A DNA stretch of 64,000 nucleotides from Actinomycetota bacterium (GCA_030645495.1 JAUSLV010000022.1:124001-188000), one strand, 5' to 3'. Shown: positions 50,981 to 59,313, numbered from the stretch's first letter. Notes: generated from the sequence alone by a model not told the origin. Made by a program: numbers and translations.

Positions 50981-51297
50981 TCACCTGACGACGTCGGGAT
51001 CGGTGACGCGGATGTCGGTGGGCCGCTGCACGTCATCGACTTCGAGCTGCGGATGAGCAACACGGGTGGTGATGCCGTCCGCACGAGCGCCCCCCATCTC
51101 TGGCATCGATGTGATCGGCGTCGATGGCACCGTCATCGACCACGTTGACCTGTGACTCAACCAGCAAGCGAACCGGCTCGAAGCCGTCGGCGGTGACACC
51201 ATCGAACACGCGATATGACCGGATCCGGATGAGCGGGTGACGGGAGCCGTCGCTGCGGGGGGCTGGGCCTGCCGGTGTTCGCGGCTGCGCCGCTGAG
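50981..51297 (-). pseudogene. Decayed gene fragment 3' of tRNA-Gly, with internal frameshift
   Basis: In one minus-strand frame 'HPLIRIRSYRVFDGVTADGF' continues as natural coding to about 51095. After a C6/G6 run at 51090-51095 a second frame continues as 'GARADGITTRVAHPQLEVDD' and stops at 50981. Joined, they give ~100 residues with even composition, but the frame opens directly into the tRNA 3' end without a start codon. It looks like the C-terminal remnant of a gene cut by insertion or deletion at the tRNA. The family was not recognised. Confidence 0.4.
51231..51245. repeat. att-like 15-bp duplicate of the tRNA-Gly 3' end
   Basis: GAGCGGGTGACGGGA here repeats 51297-51311, which is the last 14 nt of the tRNA-Gly gene plus one flanking base. 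Integrases of genomic islands recombine at such tRNA 3' ends and leave direct repeats. The 66-bp spacing means any element between these two copies has been lost. Confidence 0.6.
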
Positions 51298-51368
51298 AGC
51301 GGGTGACGGGAATCGAACCCGCGTTCTCAGCTTGGGAAGCTGATGTTCTGCCTCTGAACTACACCCGC
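51298..51368 (-). tRNA. tRNA-Gly (anticodon CCC)
   Basis: The minus strand folds as a tRNA: acceptor stem GCGGGTG/CACCCGC, D arm GTTC...GAAC, anticodon stem TCAGC/GCTGA with loop TTCCCAA (anticodon CCC, reading GGG), T arm CGGGTTCGATTCCCG, discriminator T. The 71-nt gene has no encoded CCA. Its 3' end faces the accessory region at 46.7-51.3 kb. Confidence 0.95.
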
Positions 51369-51432
51369 AGAAGTGCCCTGAGGCTATCGCTGCACATCCG
51401 GCGCTGCCACCGCGACGTGGGAGGATCTGGGC

Positions 51433-52149
51433 ATGGCATTGCGTCGGCAGCGGCACCAGGACACGGCCGCCCAGCAGGCCGACGTGACGGGCAGCAACCC
51501 GCTGCTGCTGGAGTTCCGTGCCCGCCTCGAACCGACCCACGCCGACGTGGAGGCGCTCACCGCCCGGTACGCCTTCGCGATCCCCACCGATCGTGCGCTG
51601 GCAGCGATCCAGCGCTACTCAGCGAGTGGCGTGGTGGAGATCGGGGCGGGCACCGGCTACTGGGCCTCGCTGGTGCGTGCGCTCGGCGTACCGATCGACG
51701 CGTACGACCCAGCGCCGCCGATGTCGGCCGACAACAAGTGGTTCCACTCGTCGGCCGCGTGGTTCGAGGTGCAACCGGCCGATGAGACCGTGGTGGCGCA
51801 GCACGGCGATCGCACGCTGCTGCTGGTGTGGCCGACGCGCGACCAGACCTGGCCGGCCGACGCCTTGGAACAGTTCCTCGCCGCAGGTGGCCGCACAGTG
51901 ATCCACGTGGGCGAGGGCCCCGGTGGCCGCACCGGTGATGCGCGCTACCACGCGCTGCTGGGCGGCTACGTCCACTGCGTTGCGTGCACCTATGGCGCAC
52001 ACGACCTGGCGTGCGTGTGCGGCACGCAGGCGCGTTGGCAGCAGGTGGATCGGGTGTCGCTGCCGCACTGGCCGGGCCACCACGACGACCTGTTCGTGTA
52101 TTCGCGCCGCGACGTGCCCGGCGAACCGCTGGGGCCGCGCGGAAGGTGA
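51433..52149 (+). CDS. SAM-dependent methyltransferase-like protein
   Basis: 238 residues. 'VVEIGAGTGYWASLVRALGVPIDAYDPAP' matches the SAM-binding motif I and the following acidic loop of class I methyltransferases. Later strands ('RTLLLVWPTRDQTWPADALEQFLAAGGRTVIHVGEG') fit the fold, but the substrate is not recognisable. Four Cys near the C-terminus ('VHCVACTYGAHDLACVCG') could bind metal. It is monocistronic, between tRNA-Gly and gpmI. Confidence 0.75.
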   Translation: MALRRQRHQDTAAQQADVTGSNPLLLEFRARLEPTHADVEALTARYAFAIPTDRALAAIQRYSASGVVEIGAGTGYWASLVRALGVPIDAYDPAPPMSADNKWFHSSAAWFEVQPADETVVAQHGDRTLLLVWPTRDQTWPADALEQFLAAGGRTVIHVGEGPGGRTGDARYHALLGGYVHCVACTYGAHDLACVCGTQARWQQVDRVSLPHWPGHHDDLFVYSRRDVPGEPLGPRGR

Positions 52150-52155
52150 AGGAAC

Positions 52156-53811
52156 TCAGCCGCTGACGGTCATCGCCGGCGCGGCGTATGCGTCGGGAAC
52201 CGGCAGGCCGAGGAACTGCAACAGGGTGGCGGCCACGTTGGCCAGGCCGGCGCGCTCGATGGCGTTCACGGTGATCGTGCGGCCGGTGAAATCGAGCACC
52301 ACGAACGGCACCGGCGACAGCGTGTGCGACTTCTTCGGCACGGGCGTGCCATCGGCCAAGTACTGCACCTCGCCCTTCGAGTTGCGCTCCACCATCACTT
52401 CGCAGTTGCCGTGGTCGGCGGTCACGATCAGGGTGCCACCGGCGCGGCGCACTTCCTCGAACACTCTCCGCAGCGAGATGTCGAGGCCCTCCACGGCGAT
52501 CGTTGCGGCCTGCACGCTGCCGGTGTGGCCCACCATGTCGCCCGCGGCGAAGTTGGCGCGGATGAAGTGGTACTTGCCGGCGCGGATGCGCTGGATCAGC
52601 TCGTCGGCGGTCTCGGCCGACTTCATCCACGGTCGCTGCTCGAACGGCACTCGGTCGCTCTGGATCTCGACGTAGTCCTCGAGTGGGGCGTTGAACTTGT
52701 CGCTCTGATTGCCATTCCAGAAGTACGTCACGTGCCCGTACTTCTGCGTCTCGGCGATCGCCGCCTGGTGCAGGCCGGCGGTGGCGATCACTTCCGACAC
52801 GGTGTTGGTGACGCGAGTGGGCGGCACCAGGAACTCGGCCGGGATCTTTAGGTCGCCGTCGTACAGCGCCAGGCCGGTGACCAACAGGTTGGCCGGCAGC
52901 GGACCGCGCTCGAACGCATCGAACGGCGTCTCGGTGAGCGCGCGGTAGATCTCGATCATCCGGTCGCCGCGGAAGTTGAACAACACCACTGCGTCGCCAT
53001 CCTGCATCGCGCCGACCGGCGAGCCGTCGGCGTGCACCACGGTGAATGGCGGCAGGAACTGGTCGCTGACGTCGGGGTCTTCGGCGCGGAACGTGCTGAT
53101 CGCCTCGGTCGCGGACATGAACGGCCTGGCGTCGCCAAGGCAGTGCGCCTGGTAGCCACGCTCGACGACGGCCCAGTCGGCCTCGTAGCGATCCATTGTC
53201 ACGCCCATCCGGCCACCACCCGAGGCGATGATCGGCGTGACCCCTGTGCGCGCGCCAAGGTCGGCGCAGAACGCCTCCAGCTGGTGCACGTACTGGTCGC
53301 CCGTGCCGTCGCGCACGTCGCGCCCGTCCAGCAGCACGTGCACCACGAGGTGCGCGGCGCCGTCGGTTGCTGCGCGCTCGAGCATGATCTGCAGGTGCTT
53401 GATGTGTGAGTGCACGTTGCCATCGGAGAGCAGCCCGATGAAGTGGATCCTTTTGCCGGCCAGCCCGCGGGCCACCACGTGCTGCCACGCGCCGCCCCAC
53501 ATCGTGCCCTCCAGCATCGACTGCTCGACCTGCTTGGCGCCTTGGTCGAAGATGCGCCCCGCGCCGAGGATGTTGTGGCCCACCTCGCTGTTGCCCATGT
53601 CGGCATCGGAGGGCAGGCCCACCGCGGTGCCGTGCGCGCGCAGTTCTGTGCGCACCGCGTGTTGCCCCTCCACGAAGTCGTCGCGCAGCACCGAGTGCAG
53701 GAACGGAGCGTGGGCCAGCCACACCGAGTTGTCATCCGACGGCGGGGCGAGGCCGACACCATCGAGGATCGCGAGCACCAACGGAGCGGCGGGCGTGTTC
53801 GGCGTAGCCAT
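52156..53811 (-). CDS. gpmI: 2,3-bisphosphoglycerate-independent phosphoglycerate mutase
   Basis: 551 residues (family about 510-550). Interconverts 3- and 2-phosphoglycerate in glycolysis using two Mn ions and a phosphoserine intermediate. The Ser nucleophile is Ser75 in 'SDADMGNSEVGHN', with metal Asp17 in 'ILDGVG'. Other blocks are 'VHVLLDGRDVRDGTG', 'ASGGGRMGVTMDRYEADW', 'FRGDRMIEI', 'HFIRANFAAGDMVGHTG' and 'LIVTADHGNCEVM'. The start is ATG 53811. It is divergent from dcd across a repeat-rich 214-bp region. An Arg-rich antisense frame is a shadow. Confidence 0.96.
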   Translation of the reverse strand: MATPNTPAAPLVLAILDGVGLAPPSDDNSVWLAHAPFLHSVLRDDFVEGQHAVRTELRAHGTAVGLPSDADMGNSEVGHNILGAGRIFDQGAKQVEQSMLEGTMWGGAWQHVVARGLAGKRIHFIGLLSDGNVHSHIKHLQIMLERAATDGAAHLVVHVLLDGRDVRDGTGDQYVHQLEAFCADLGARTGVTPIIASGGGRMGVTMDRYEADWAVVERGYQAHCLGDARPFMSATEAISTFRAEDPDVSDQFLPPFTVVHADGSPVGAMQDGDAVVLFNFRGDRMIEIYRALTETPFDAFERGPLPANLLVTGLALYDGDLKIPAEFLVPPTRVTNTVSEVIATAGLHQAAIAETQKYGHVTYFWNGNQSDKFNAPLEDYVEIQSDRVPFEQRPWMKSAETADELIQRIRAGKYHFIRANFAAGDMVGHTGSVQAATIAVEGLDISLRRVFEEVRRAGGTLIVTADHGNCEVMVERNSKGEVQYLADGTPVPKKSHTLSPVPFVVLDFTGRTITVNAIERAGLANVAATLLQFLGLPVPDAYAAPAMTVSG

Positions 53812-53839
53812 ACCATCAACGCTACTGGCGGCGCCGACC

Positions 53840-53893
53840 GCCGGTCCCCCTCGGTCCTCCCCGGTCCTCCCGGTCCTCCCGGTTCTTCCGGTT
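53840..53893. repeat. Short tandem CGGTCCTCC-type repeats
   Basis: About five imperfect 9-10-bp units of the type CGGTCCTCC(C), degenerating to GGTTCTTCC, directly upstream of gpmI. They run into the left arm of nested repeat copy D. On the gpmI strand they read as GGAGGACCG units, several of which mimic ribosome-binding purine tracts. Function unknown. Confidence 0.55.
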
Positions 53894-53941
53894 CATGTCG
53901 CGGGGCGGACCGCACCGCTGCGGAGACGACCGCGACGTGAA
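53892..53941. repeat. Nested inverted repeat, copy D
   Basis: Outer arms TTCATGTCGCGG (53892-53903) and CCGCGACGTGAA (53930-53941) pair with one mismatch; inner stem CCGCA-ccgc-TGCGG (53910-53923). The same outer arms occur at 3755, 6378 and 7016. It lies in the divergent gpmI/dcd region. Confidence 0.75.
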
Positions 53942-53989
53942 GGCAGGGCTGGGACGTGAAGGCAGGGCTGGGACGTGAGGGCGGGGAGG
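53934..53989. repeat. 19-bp tandem repeat
   Basis: Two identical adjacent 19-bp units starting GACGTGAAGGC (53934-53952, 53953-53971) and a third degraded unit (from 53972). The first unit begins inside the right arm of nested repeat copy D, so the array seems to have grown from it. It ends about 35 bp before the dcd start. Confidence 0.7.
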
Positions 53990-54025
53990 CGGCCCCTTGC
54001 CACGGCGGCCACTAGTGTCGCCAAC

Positions 54026-54589
54026 GTGATCCTTTCCGACGCGACGCTGCGCGAGCTGATCGGCGCCGGGCACATCGTGCTCGACCCGTACGACCCCGAT
54101 CTCGTGCAGCCGGCCAGCGTGGATGTGCGCCTCGGCACCGAGTTCCGGGTGATGCGCAACAGCCGCCTCACGCACATCGACCCGTTCGAGCCGCAGCACA
54201 AGCTGATGGACACCGTCTCGGTGCCGATCGGCGAGCCGTTCATCCTGCACCCGGGCGAGTTCGCGCTGGGCCACACCGCCGAGATCATCGGCTGCCCGAA
54301 CGACATCGTCGGCATCGTCAACGGCAAGTCGTCGCTGGGCCGCCTGGGCATCCAGGTGCACGCCACCGCGGGCTTCATCGACCCGGGGTTCAAGGGCACC
54401 GTCGTGCTCGAACTGAGCAACGTGGCCAACCTGCCGATCCTGCTGCGCCCTGGCATGAAGATCGCGCAGATGGTGTTCCAGAAGCTGGATCGCCCCGCCG
54501 AGCGCCCCTACGGCCATCCCGACCTGAAAAGCAAGTACCAAGGCCAGTCCGGCGCGGTCGCCAGCAGGTACGACCAGAACACGCTCTAG
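54026..54589 (+). CDS. dcd: dCTP deaminase
   Basis: 187 residues, exact family length. Converts dCTP to dUTP (or, in the bifunctional class, to dUMP). Landmarks are the start 'ILSDATLRELI', 'VQPASVDVRLG', 'ADKSSLGRLG-like' active-site segment here 'VNGKSSLGRLGIQVHATAGFIDPGFKGTVVLELSN', and 'KIAQMVFQKL'. The Ser-Ser-x-x-Arg and catalytic Glu ('VLELSN') are present. GTG 54026 gives the usual N-terminus; no strong ribosome site is visible, so translation may be leaderless. Confidence 0.96.
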   Translation: MILSDATLRELIGAGHIVLDPYDPDLVQPASVDVRLGTEFRVMRNSRLTHIDPFEPQHKLMDTVSVPIGEPFILHPGEFALGHTAEIIGCPNDIVGIVNGKSSLGRLGIQVHATAGFIDPGFKGTVVLELSNVANLPILLRPGMKIAQMVFQKLDRPAERPYGHPDLKSKYQGQSGAVASRYDQNTL

Positions 54590-54614
54590 CTCGGCGGGGT
54601 GCGCTGCCCGTGCC

Positions 54615-54663
54615 ATTCCCGAGGGTTTCGGCGCGACCAGGTCACGCCGAAACCCTCGGGAAT
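54615..54663. terminator. Bidirectional terminator hairpin
   Basis: Perfect 19-bp arms, ATTCCCGAGGGTTTCGGCG (54615-54633) and its complement (54645-54663), 11-nt loop. It lies between the convergent dcd and EtfD-like genes. Very stable; no U tract. Confidence 0.85.
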
Positions 54664-54687
54664 GTGCGTGGCGGTCGGGTCAGGGTG

Positions 54688-56946
54688 TTACTGGTCGGCG
54701 GCCAGCGGCGTGGGCAGGCTGGCCAACGCACGATCACCGGCTTCGATCGCGTCGAGCAGGTGGATCGCGATGTCGGCCACCTTCACGTCGGTCTCTTCCG
54801 CTCCCGCGGCCTTCACACCGTCGTCGAGCATGATGTAGCAGAACGGGCAGGCGGTGGCGACGCGGGTGGCGCCCGTGCTGAGCGCCTCCTTGGCCCGCTC
54901 GTCGTTCACCTTGGTGCCGACGTTCTCTTCCATCCACATGCGCGCGCCACCAGCGCCGCAGCACATGCCCTTGGTGCCGTTGCGCGGCATCTCGACCACC
55001 TGAATGCCCTTGATGCTGCCCACCACCTTGCGCGGCGCCAGGTACACGTCGTTGTGGCGGCCCAGGTAGCAGCTGTCGTGGTAGGTGAGGCGCTCTTCCA
55101 GCGTGGCCTGGCTGACATCGAGTTGGCCCGACGTGATCAGCTGCTCGAGCAGCTGGCTGTGGTGGATCACCTCGTAGGTGCCACCGAGCTGCGGGTACTC
55201 GTTGGCCAACGTGTTGAAACAGTGCGGGCACTGCGTGATGATCTTGCGCACACCCATGCCGTTGAGCATCTCGATGTTCGGCATCGCCAGCATCTGGAAC
55301 AGGTACTCGTTGCCCGAACGGCGGGCAGAGTCGCCCGTGCAGTTCTCGCTGGGGCCGAGGATGGCGACGCTGATGCCGGCTCGCTTGAGCAGCTTGGCCA
55401 TCGCCTGGGTGACCTTCTTGTTCTTGTCGTCGAACGAGCCGGCGCAGCCCACCCAGTACAGGTACTCGGCTTCGAACGCCTCACCCGGGTCGACCACCTG
55501 CACATCGAGATCCTTCGCCCAGTCGGCGCGCTCACCCTGGTTCATGCCCCACGGGTTGCCCTGGTTCTCCATCGCGCGGTAGGCGTTGCCCAGCTCGGAG
55601 GGGAAGTTGCTCTCCATCAGCGACAGGTAGCGGCGCATGTCGAGGATCTTGTCGAGGATCTCGATGTTCACCGGGCAGATCTCGTCGCAGGCGCGGCACG
55701 TGGTGCAGCTCCAGATCTCTTCAGCGGTGATGCGTTCGAACAGCGAGTTGGACGAGATGGTGATCTCACCGTCGACCGTGAGCGGCGGGGTGACGTGGCC
55801 GTGCGCGGCGCTGGCGGCCATCACCTCGCCGGTCTTCAGCACGATCTCGCGTGGGTCGAGCGGCTTGCCCGTGGCGTGCGCGGGGCACACGCTGGTGCAA
55901 CGACCGCACATCGTGCAGGCGTCGGTGTCGAGCAGTTGCTTCCAGGTGAAGTCTTCCACGACGCTGGCGCCGAAGCTCTCCAGGGAGGTCTCGGTGAGGT
56001 TCGGCATCGCGCGCATCGCACCCTTGGGCCGCTCGCGGTCCTTCAGGTACATGTTCAGCGGGCTGGTGAAGATGTGCCGCAGCATCGTGATCGGCAGCAG
56101 CACGAGGAAGGCGGCAAACGCAACCACGTGGGCGCTCCACAGGATCTGGTGCCACAGCGTGAGCGTGTTCTCGGCCATGCCGTCGAACAAGTTGCTGAGC
56201 GGGTAGCCGATGAAGCTGAACTTCTCGTGATCGGGCTGGCCCACCTCGGCGATGCGGAACGCTTCGGCGAAGAACCCGCTGACGCCGATGACGAAGAAGA
56301 CCGCGAGGATCAGCGCGTGCTCGGGCTTGGTCTTGATGCGGATGCGGTACGGGCGCTGCACGTAGCGGCGCACGATGGCCCACACGATGCCCACGAGGAA
56401 CACCAGGCCGGCGAGATCGCCGAAGAAGCTGTAGGCCCTGTACACGTCGCCGTGCAGGAACTTGAGGCTCTCGGGCAGCTGGTGATCCACCTCGAGCATC
56501 GTGGTGACGCCCAGCAAGGCCATGAAGCCGAAGTAGATCAGCGAGTGCATCAGGCCGGCGCCCGCATCGCGCAGCAGCGTCTGCATGTACGCACCGGCGC
56601 GGAAGTCCTTCAGGCGCTGCACGGCGTTCTTCTTGGTGAGGTTGCGCTTGTCGGGGGCGCCACGCTCCCAGTTGCGCACGCGCTGCGAGAACGCGAACGC
56701 GCCCCAGATCAGCAGCACCGGGATGACGGTGTAGAACGCCACCTGCAACGCGCCGGGGATGCCCTCGAACACCTCGCGGTTGGGGGTCTTCTCGTCGTGC
56801 CACTTCGTGAACTGGGGGATGATGCCCGAGGCGAGGGTGAAGACACCCATGAAGATGCCCAAGGCGATCGCCAGCTGGTGCGGCTTGAACCGCTTCAGGA
56901 ACGGGCCCTTGGGGGCGTCGGGCGCAGGAGACGTGTGCGTGCTCAT
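54688..56946 (-). CDS. EtfD-like membrane Fe-S oxidoreductase (ETF:quinone type)
   Basis: 752 residues. The N-terminal ~290 residues hold about six membrane helices of the nitrate-reductase gamma type, which bind haem b. Two 4Fe-4S sites follow, 'CTMCGRCTSVCP' (from residue 344) and 'CTTCRACDEICP' (from 414). Two CCG domains end the protein ('WVGCAGSFD', 'CPHCFNTL', 'YHDSCYLGRHND', 'MCCGAGGARM'). This matches the actinobacterial protein that takes electrons from ETF during fatty-acid oxidation and reduces menaquinone. The acyl-CoA dehydrogenase at 17788 would feed such a route. Confidence 0.88.
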   Translation of the reverse strand: MSTHTSPAPDAPKGPFLKRFKPHQLAIALGIFMGVFTLASGIIPQFTKWHDEKTPNREVFEGIPGALQVAFYTVIPVLLIWGAFAFSQRVRNWERGAPDKRNLTKKNAVQRLKDFRAGAYMQTLLRDAGAGLMHSLIYFGFMALLGVTTMLEVDHQLPESLKFLHGDVYRAYSFFGDLAGLVFLVGIVWAIVRRYVQRPYRIRIKTKPEHALILAVFFVIGVSGFFAEAFRIAEVGQPDHEKFSFIGYPLSNLFDGMAENTLTLWHQILWSAHVVAFAAFLVLLPITMLRHIFTSPLNMYLKDRERPKGAMRAMPNLTETSLESFGASVVEDFTWKQLLDTDACTMCGRCTSVCPAHATGKPLDPREIVLKTGEVMAASAAHGHVTPPLTVDGEITISSNSLFERITAEEIWSCTTCRACDEICPVNIEILDKILDMRRYLSLMESNFPSELGNAYRAMENQGNPWGMNQGERADWAKDLDVQVVDPGEAFEAEYLYWVGCAGSFDDKNKKVTQAMAKLLKRAGISVAILGPSENCTGDSARRSGNEYLFQMLAMPNIEMLNGMGVRKIITQCPHCFNTLANEYPQLGGTYEVIHHSQLLEQLITSGQLDVSQATLEERLTYHDSCYLGRHNDVYLAPRKVVGSIKGIQVVEMPRNGTKGMCCGAGGARMWMEENVGTKVNDERAKEALSTGATRVATACPFCYIMLDDGVKAAGAEETDVKVADIAIHLLDAIEAGDRALASLPTPLAADQ

Positions 56947-57017
56947 AGCGCTAGCAACCCTAGTTCGCGAGGTGCCGCGCGGTCGCCTCCGTGCTCAGCG
57001 CGGCGCGACCGGAAGGA

Positions 57018-57893
57018 TCAGGGCGTGCTGCCCTTGGTGGCCAGCAGGTTGGCGCACAGGTTGGTGACGTACTGGTGGGCCGCCGACTGATCGGCCGCCA
57101 CCGGTAGGTAGGCACCGAGGAACGCGCGGTAGTCGGGGTCGCGCACCAGCGCGTCGTAGTCGACCTCGCCGTTGCTGTCGGTGTACTGCGCCACCACGTC
57201 GGTGTACCGCAAGTACCACGTGGCGGTGAACGCCGCCCAGCGATCGATGGCATCGACCACCACGGCGCCGGCGTTGCCGGGCAGCGGCTTGATCGCGGCA
57301 ATCACGTCGTCGCGGCCGAGCCCGAACTTCTCGAACTCGTAGGTCTTGCCCCACGCCTCCATGCACACGTCGCCGAAGTCTTCGTAGTAGTCGGCCGGGT
57401 CGCCATACATCGGGTCGGGTACGAAGCCGTCTTTCGCGCGCAGCCACGCGTCGATCTCGGCAGGGCCGGCGGTGACCGGGGTGGCGGAGGACGGCTCGGT
57501 TGCCGGCGTGGTGGCGGCCGGCTGGCCCTGCGCCGTGGTGGCTGGGTTGGCGGAGGTGGCCGTGGCGCACTGCACCTGTGGCACCGCGATCACGTCGCCC
57601 GGGAAGATGGGTTGCTCGATGGTGGCCCACCCGTTGGCCGCGGCAATGGCCGGGGCGGTGGTGCAGAACTCGGTGGCGATGGCCCACAGCGAATCGCCAC
57701 CGGCCACGGTGTACGACATGGTGGGGCCGCCGGCGGTGGGTTGCACCTGGGCCTCGCCCGGGCCGGGCTGGCCGGCGGCAACGGTGGTGCCCGCGCCGAG
57801 TGCGTTGGCGACAGCCGTGTCGTCGCCCCCTTTGCCGCAGGCGACGAGCGAGACGAGGCAGGGGGCCAACAAGAACACGCCGCGACGGAGCAT
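57018..57893 (-). CDS. LysM lipoprotein
   Basis: 291 residues. Lipobox 'LVAC' is followed by a linker, then a LysM peptidoglycan-binding motif ('SYTVAGGDSLWAIATEFCTTAPAIAAANGW...IFPGDVIAVP', about 70-115), a Thr/Ala-rich spacer and a ~150-residue C-terminal domain ending 'NLCANLLATKGSTP'. It has the same plan and closing motif as the next gene, so the two are tandem duplicates. The C-terminal domain is unrecognised. ATG 57893 is the second in-frame start and gives a proper signal peptide. Confidence 0.8.
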   Translation of the reverse strand: MLRRGVFLLAPCLVSLVACGKGGDDTAVANALGAGTTVAAGQPGPGEAQVQPTAGGPTMSYTVAGGDSLWAIATEFCTTAPAIAAANGWATIEQPIFPGDVIAVPQVQCATATSANPATTAQGQPAATTPATEPSSATPVTAGPAEIDAWLRAKDGFVPDPMYGDPADYYEDFGDVCMEAWGKTYEFEKFGLGRDDVIAAIKPLPGNAGAVVVDAIDRWAAFTATWYLRYTDVVAQYTDSNGEVDYDALVRDPDYRAFLGAYLPVAADQSAAHQYVTNLCANLLATKGSTP

Positions 57894-57957
57894 GAGGCGA
57901 GCGTACCGGGTGGGTGTCACAGGGTCCGGGCAACGCAGGCGCGCCCGAGGGATGGCG

Positions 57958-58767
57958 TCAGGGCGTGGAGCCGCGCGTGGTGAACAGGTCGGCGCACAGG
58001 TCCGTCACGAAGAACTTGGCCGCGAACTGCTCGTCGTCCACGAACTCGTACGCCTCCAGCAGCGTGAGGTACTCGGGGTCGGAGAAGAGCACCCGGTAGA
58101 ACGTGTCGGTGTTCGGGTACATCGGGTACTCGGCCTCGATGCGGCCGCGCACGTCGGCGTACACCGGGTACCACTTCGAGGAGAACACCACCCACGCGTC
58201 GATCTCCGCGACCAGCGCGGACGGTATCGACCCCGGCAACGGCTCGAGCGCGGCCATCACCGACGCCTTGCTGGCACCCTGCACGGCGAACGAATGCGCC
58301 GCCCAGTAGGCGGCGTAGCAATCCGGACCCCAGTTCACGTGGTCGACGGTGTTGGGGTCGAACGGGTTGGTGACCACGCCGTCGCTGACGTAGAGCTCGA
58401 GGTACTTGTTCATCACGATCGTGGTGGACGTGGTGACCACCGGGCAGCCGGGGGCGGGGATCTGGATCGTCTGGCCGGGCAGGATCACGTGCTGCAGGCC
58501 GTCGCTCCAGCCGTTCAGCGTGGCGATCTCGGCGGCGCTCGTGCAGAAGTCGTCGGCGATCCGCGACAGCGCATCGCCACTGACCACCGTGTAGGCGAGC
58601 GGCGCAAGGGTGGTGGTGGTGGTCGCTTCCACCGTCGTCTGCACGAAGGTGTTGAACGCGAGCGTGGTGGATTGCGTGGTGCTGCCGTCGTCGCTGCACG
58701 CGGACAGTGCCGTGGGCACGGCGAACGCGGCGACTGTCAGCAGCGCCCCGAGGAGTCGCCGCAACAC
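57958..58767 (-). CDS. LysM lipoprotein (tandem paralogue)
   Basis: 269 residues from GTG 58767. Lipobox 'ALSAC' is followed by a Thr linker, LysM 'AYTVVSGDALSRIADDFCTSAAEIATLNGW...ILPGQTIQIP', then an unrecognised domain ending 'DLCADLFTTRGSTP'. Both LysM motifs contain a Cys ('FCT') not usual in the family, which may pair with 'GCP' or 'QCA' further on. It starts 20 bp after the cyclic-nucleotide-binding gene and probably shares its transcript. Confidence 0.78.
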   Translation of the reverse strand: MLRRLLGALLTVAAFAVPTALSACSDDGSTTQSTTLAFNTFVQTTVEATTTTTLAPLAYTVVSGDALSRIADDFCTSAAEIATLNGWSDGLQHVILPGQTIQIPAPGCPVVTTSTTIVMNKYLELYVSDGVVTNPFDPNTVDHVNWGPDCYAAYWAAHSFAVQGASKASVMAALEPLPGSIPSALVAEIDAWVVFSSKWYPVYADVRGRIEAEYPMYPNTDTFYRVLFSDPEYLTLLEAYEFVDDEQFAAKFFVTDLCADLFTTRGSTP

Positions 58768-58787
58768 GAGTTGGGTTCGTTCGGCCG

Positions 58788-59213
58788 TCAGCCGAAGTAC
58801 TGGCGGTCGAGTTCGCGGATGCGGCCGGCGAGGGTGGCCAGCAGCTTGTGCGACAGCGCCGGCACATCGTCGAGCACGCCCATGAAGTGCCGCTGGTCGA
58901 GCAGCAACAGCACACAGTCGGTCTCGCACACCACGGTGGCGGTGCGCGGGCCGTGATCGAGAAGGCTGAGCTCGCCGACGACGGTGCCCGGGCCGAGCGC
59001 GTTGACCTTCTTGCCGTTGCGCTTCACGCTGACGGAGCCTTCGAGCACGATGAAGGCTTCGCGGCCGGTTTGGCCCTGGTCGACGATCAGCGAGCCCGCG
59101 GGCATGCTGATCTCGTCGCTCGCCTTGGCGATCTTCTCCAGGTCCTTGGTGGAGCAGCCCTGGAACAGGGTGACGTTGCGCAGGTGCTCGAGGTACGCCT
59201 TCTTGCTTGCCAT
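58788..59213 (-). CDS. Cyclic-nucleotide-binding domain protein
   Basis: 141 residues, essentially one cNMP-binding domain: 'LEHLRNVTLFQGCSTKDLEKIA', 'GREAFIVLEGSVSVKRNGKKV', and the phosphate-binding cassette 'VVGELSLLDHGPRTATVVCETD' with Glu and Arg in place. There is no helix-turn-helix or catalytic domain, so it acts as a free-standing sensor or adaptor. It is the first gene of a likely operon with two LysM lipoproteins. An antisense methyltransferase-free frame is a shadow. Confidence 0.88.
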   Translation of the reverse strand: MASKKAYLEHLRNVTLFQGCSTKDLEKIAKASDEISMPAGSLIVDQGQTGREAFIVLEGSVSVKRNGKKVNALGPGTVVGELSLLDHGPRTATVVCETDCVLLLLDQRHFMGVLDDVPALSHKLLATLAGRIRELDRQYFG

Positions 59214-59313
59214 GCCTGCAGCGTATACCCCTCGTGAACTCGTGCACGCGGCACGGGGCGCGCGTGGCCGGTCGTGGGTCCCTGGGCCAGGTGGCCGGCG
59301 CCACCGCCGCAGG

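Noticed and set aside
46769-51297. Prophage or integrative conjugative element
   Set aside because: No integrase, phage structural, replication or transfer genes were found, only accessory genes and an att-like repeat.
54610-57090. 826-codon plus-strand frame
   Set aside because: Antisense to the EtfD-like gene, whose cysteine clusters and membrane helices are unmistakable.
59214-59240. Fourth CsoR/CstR-like site (ATACCCCTC...)
   Set aside because: Only a half-site; the right half does not match.
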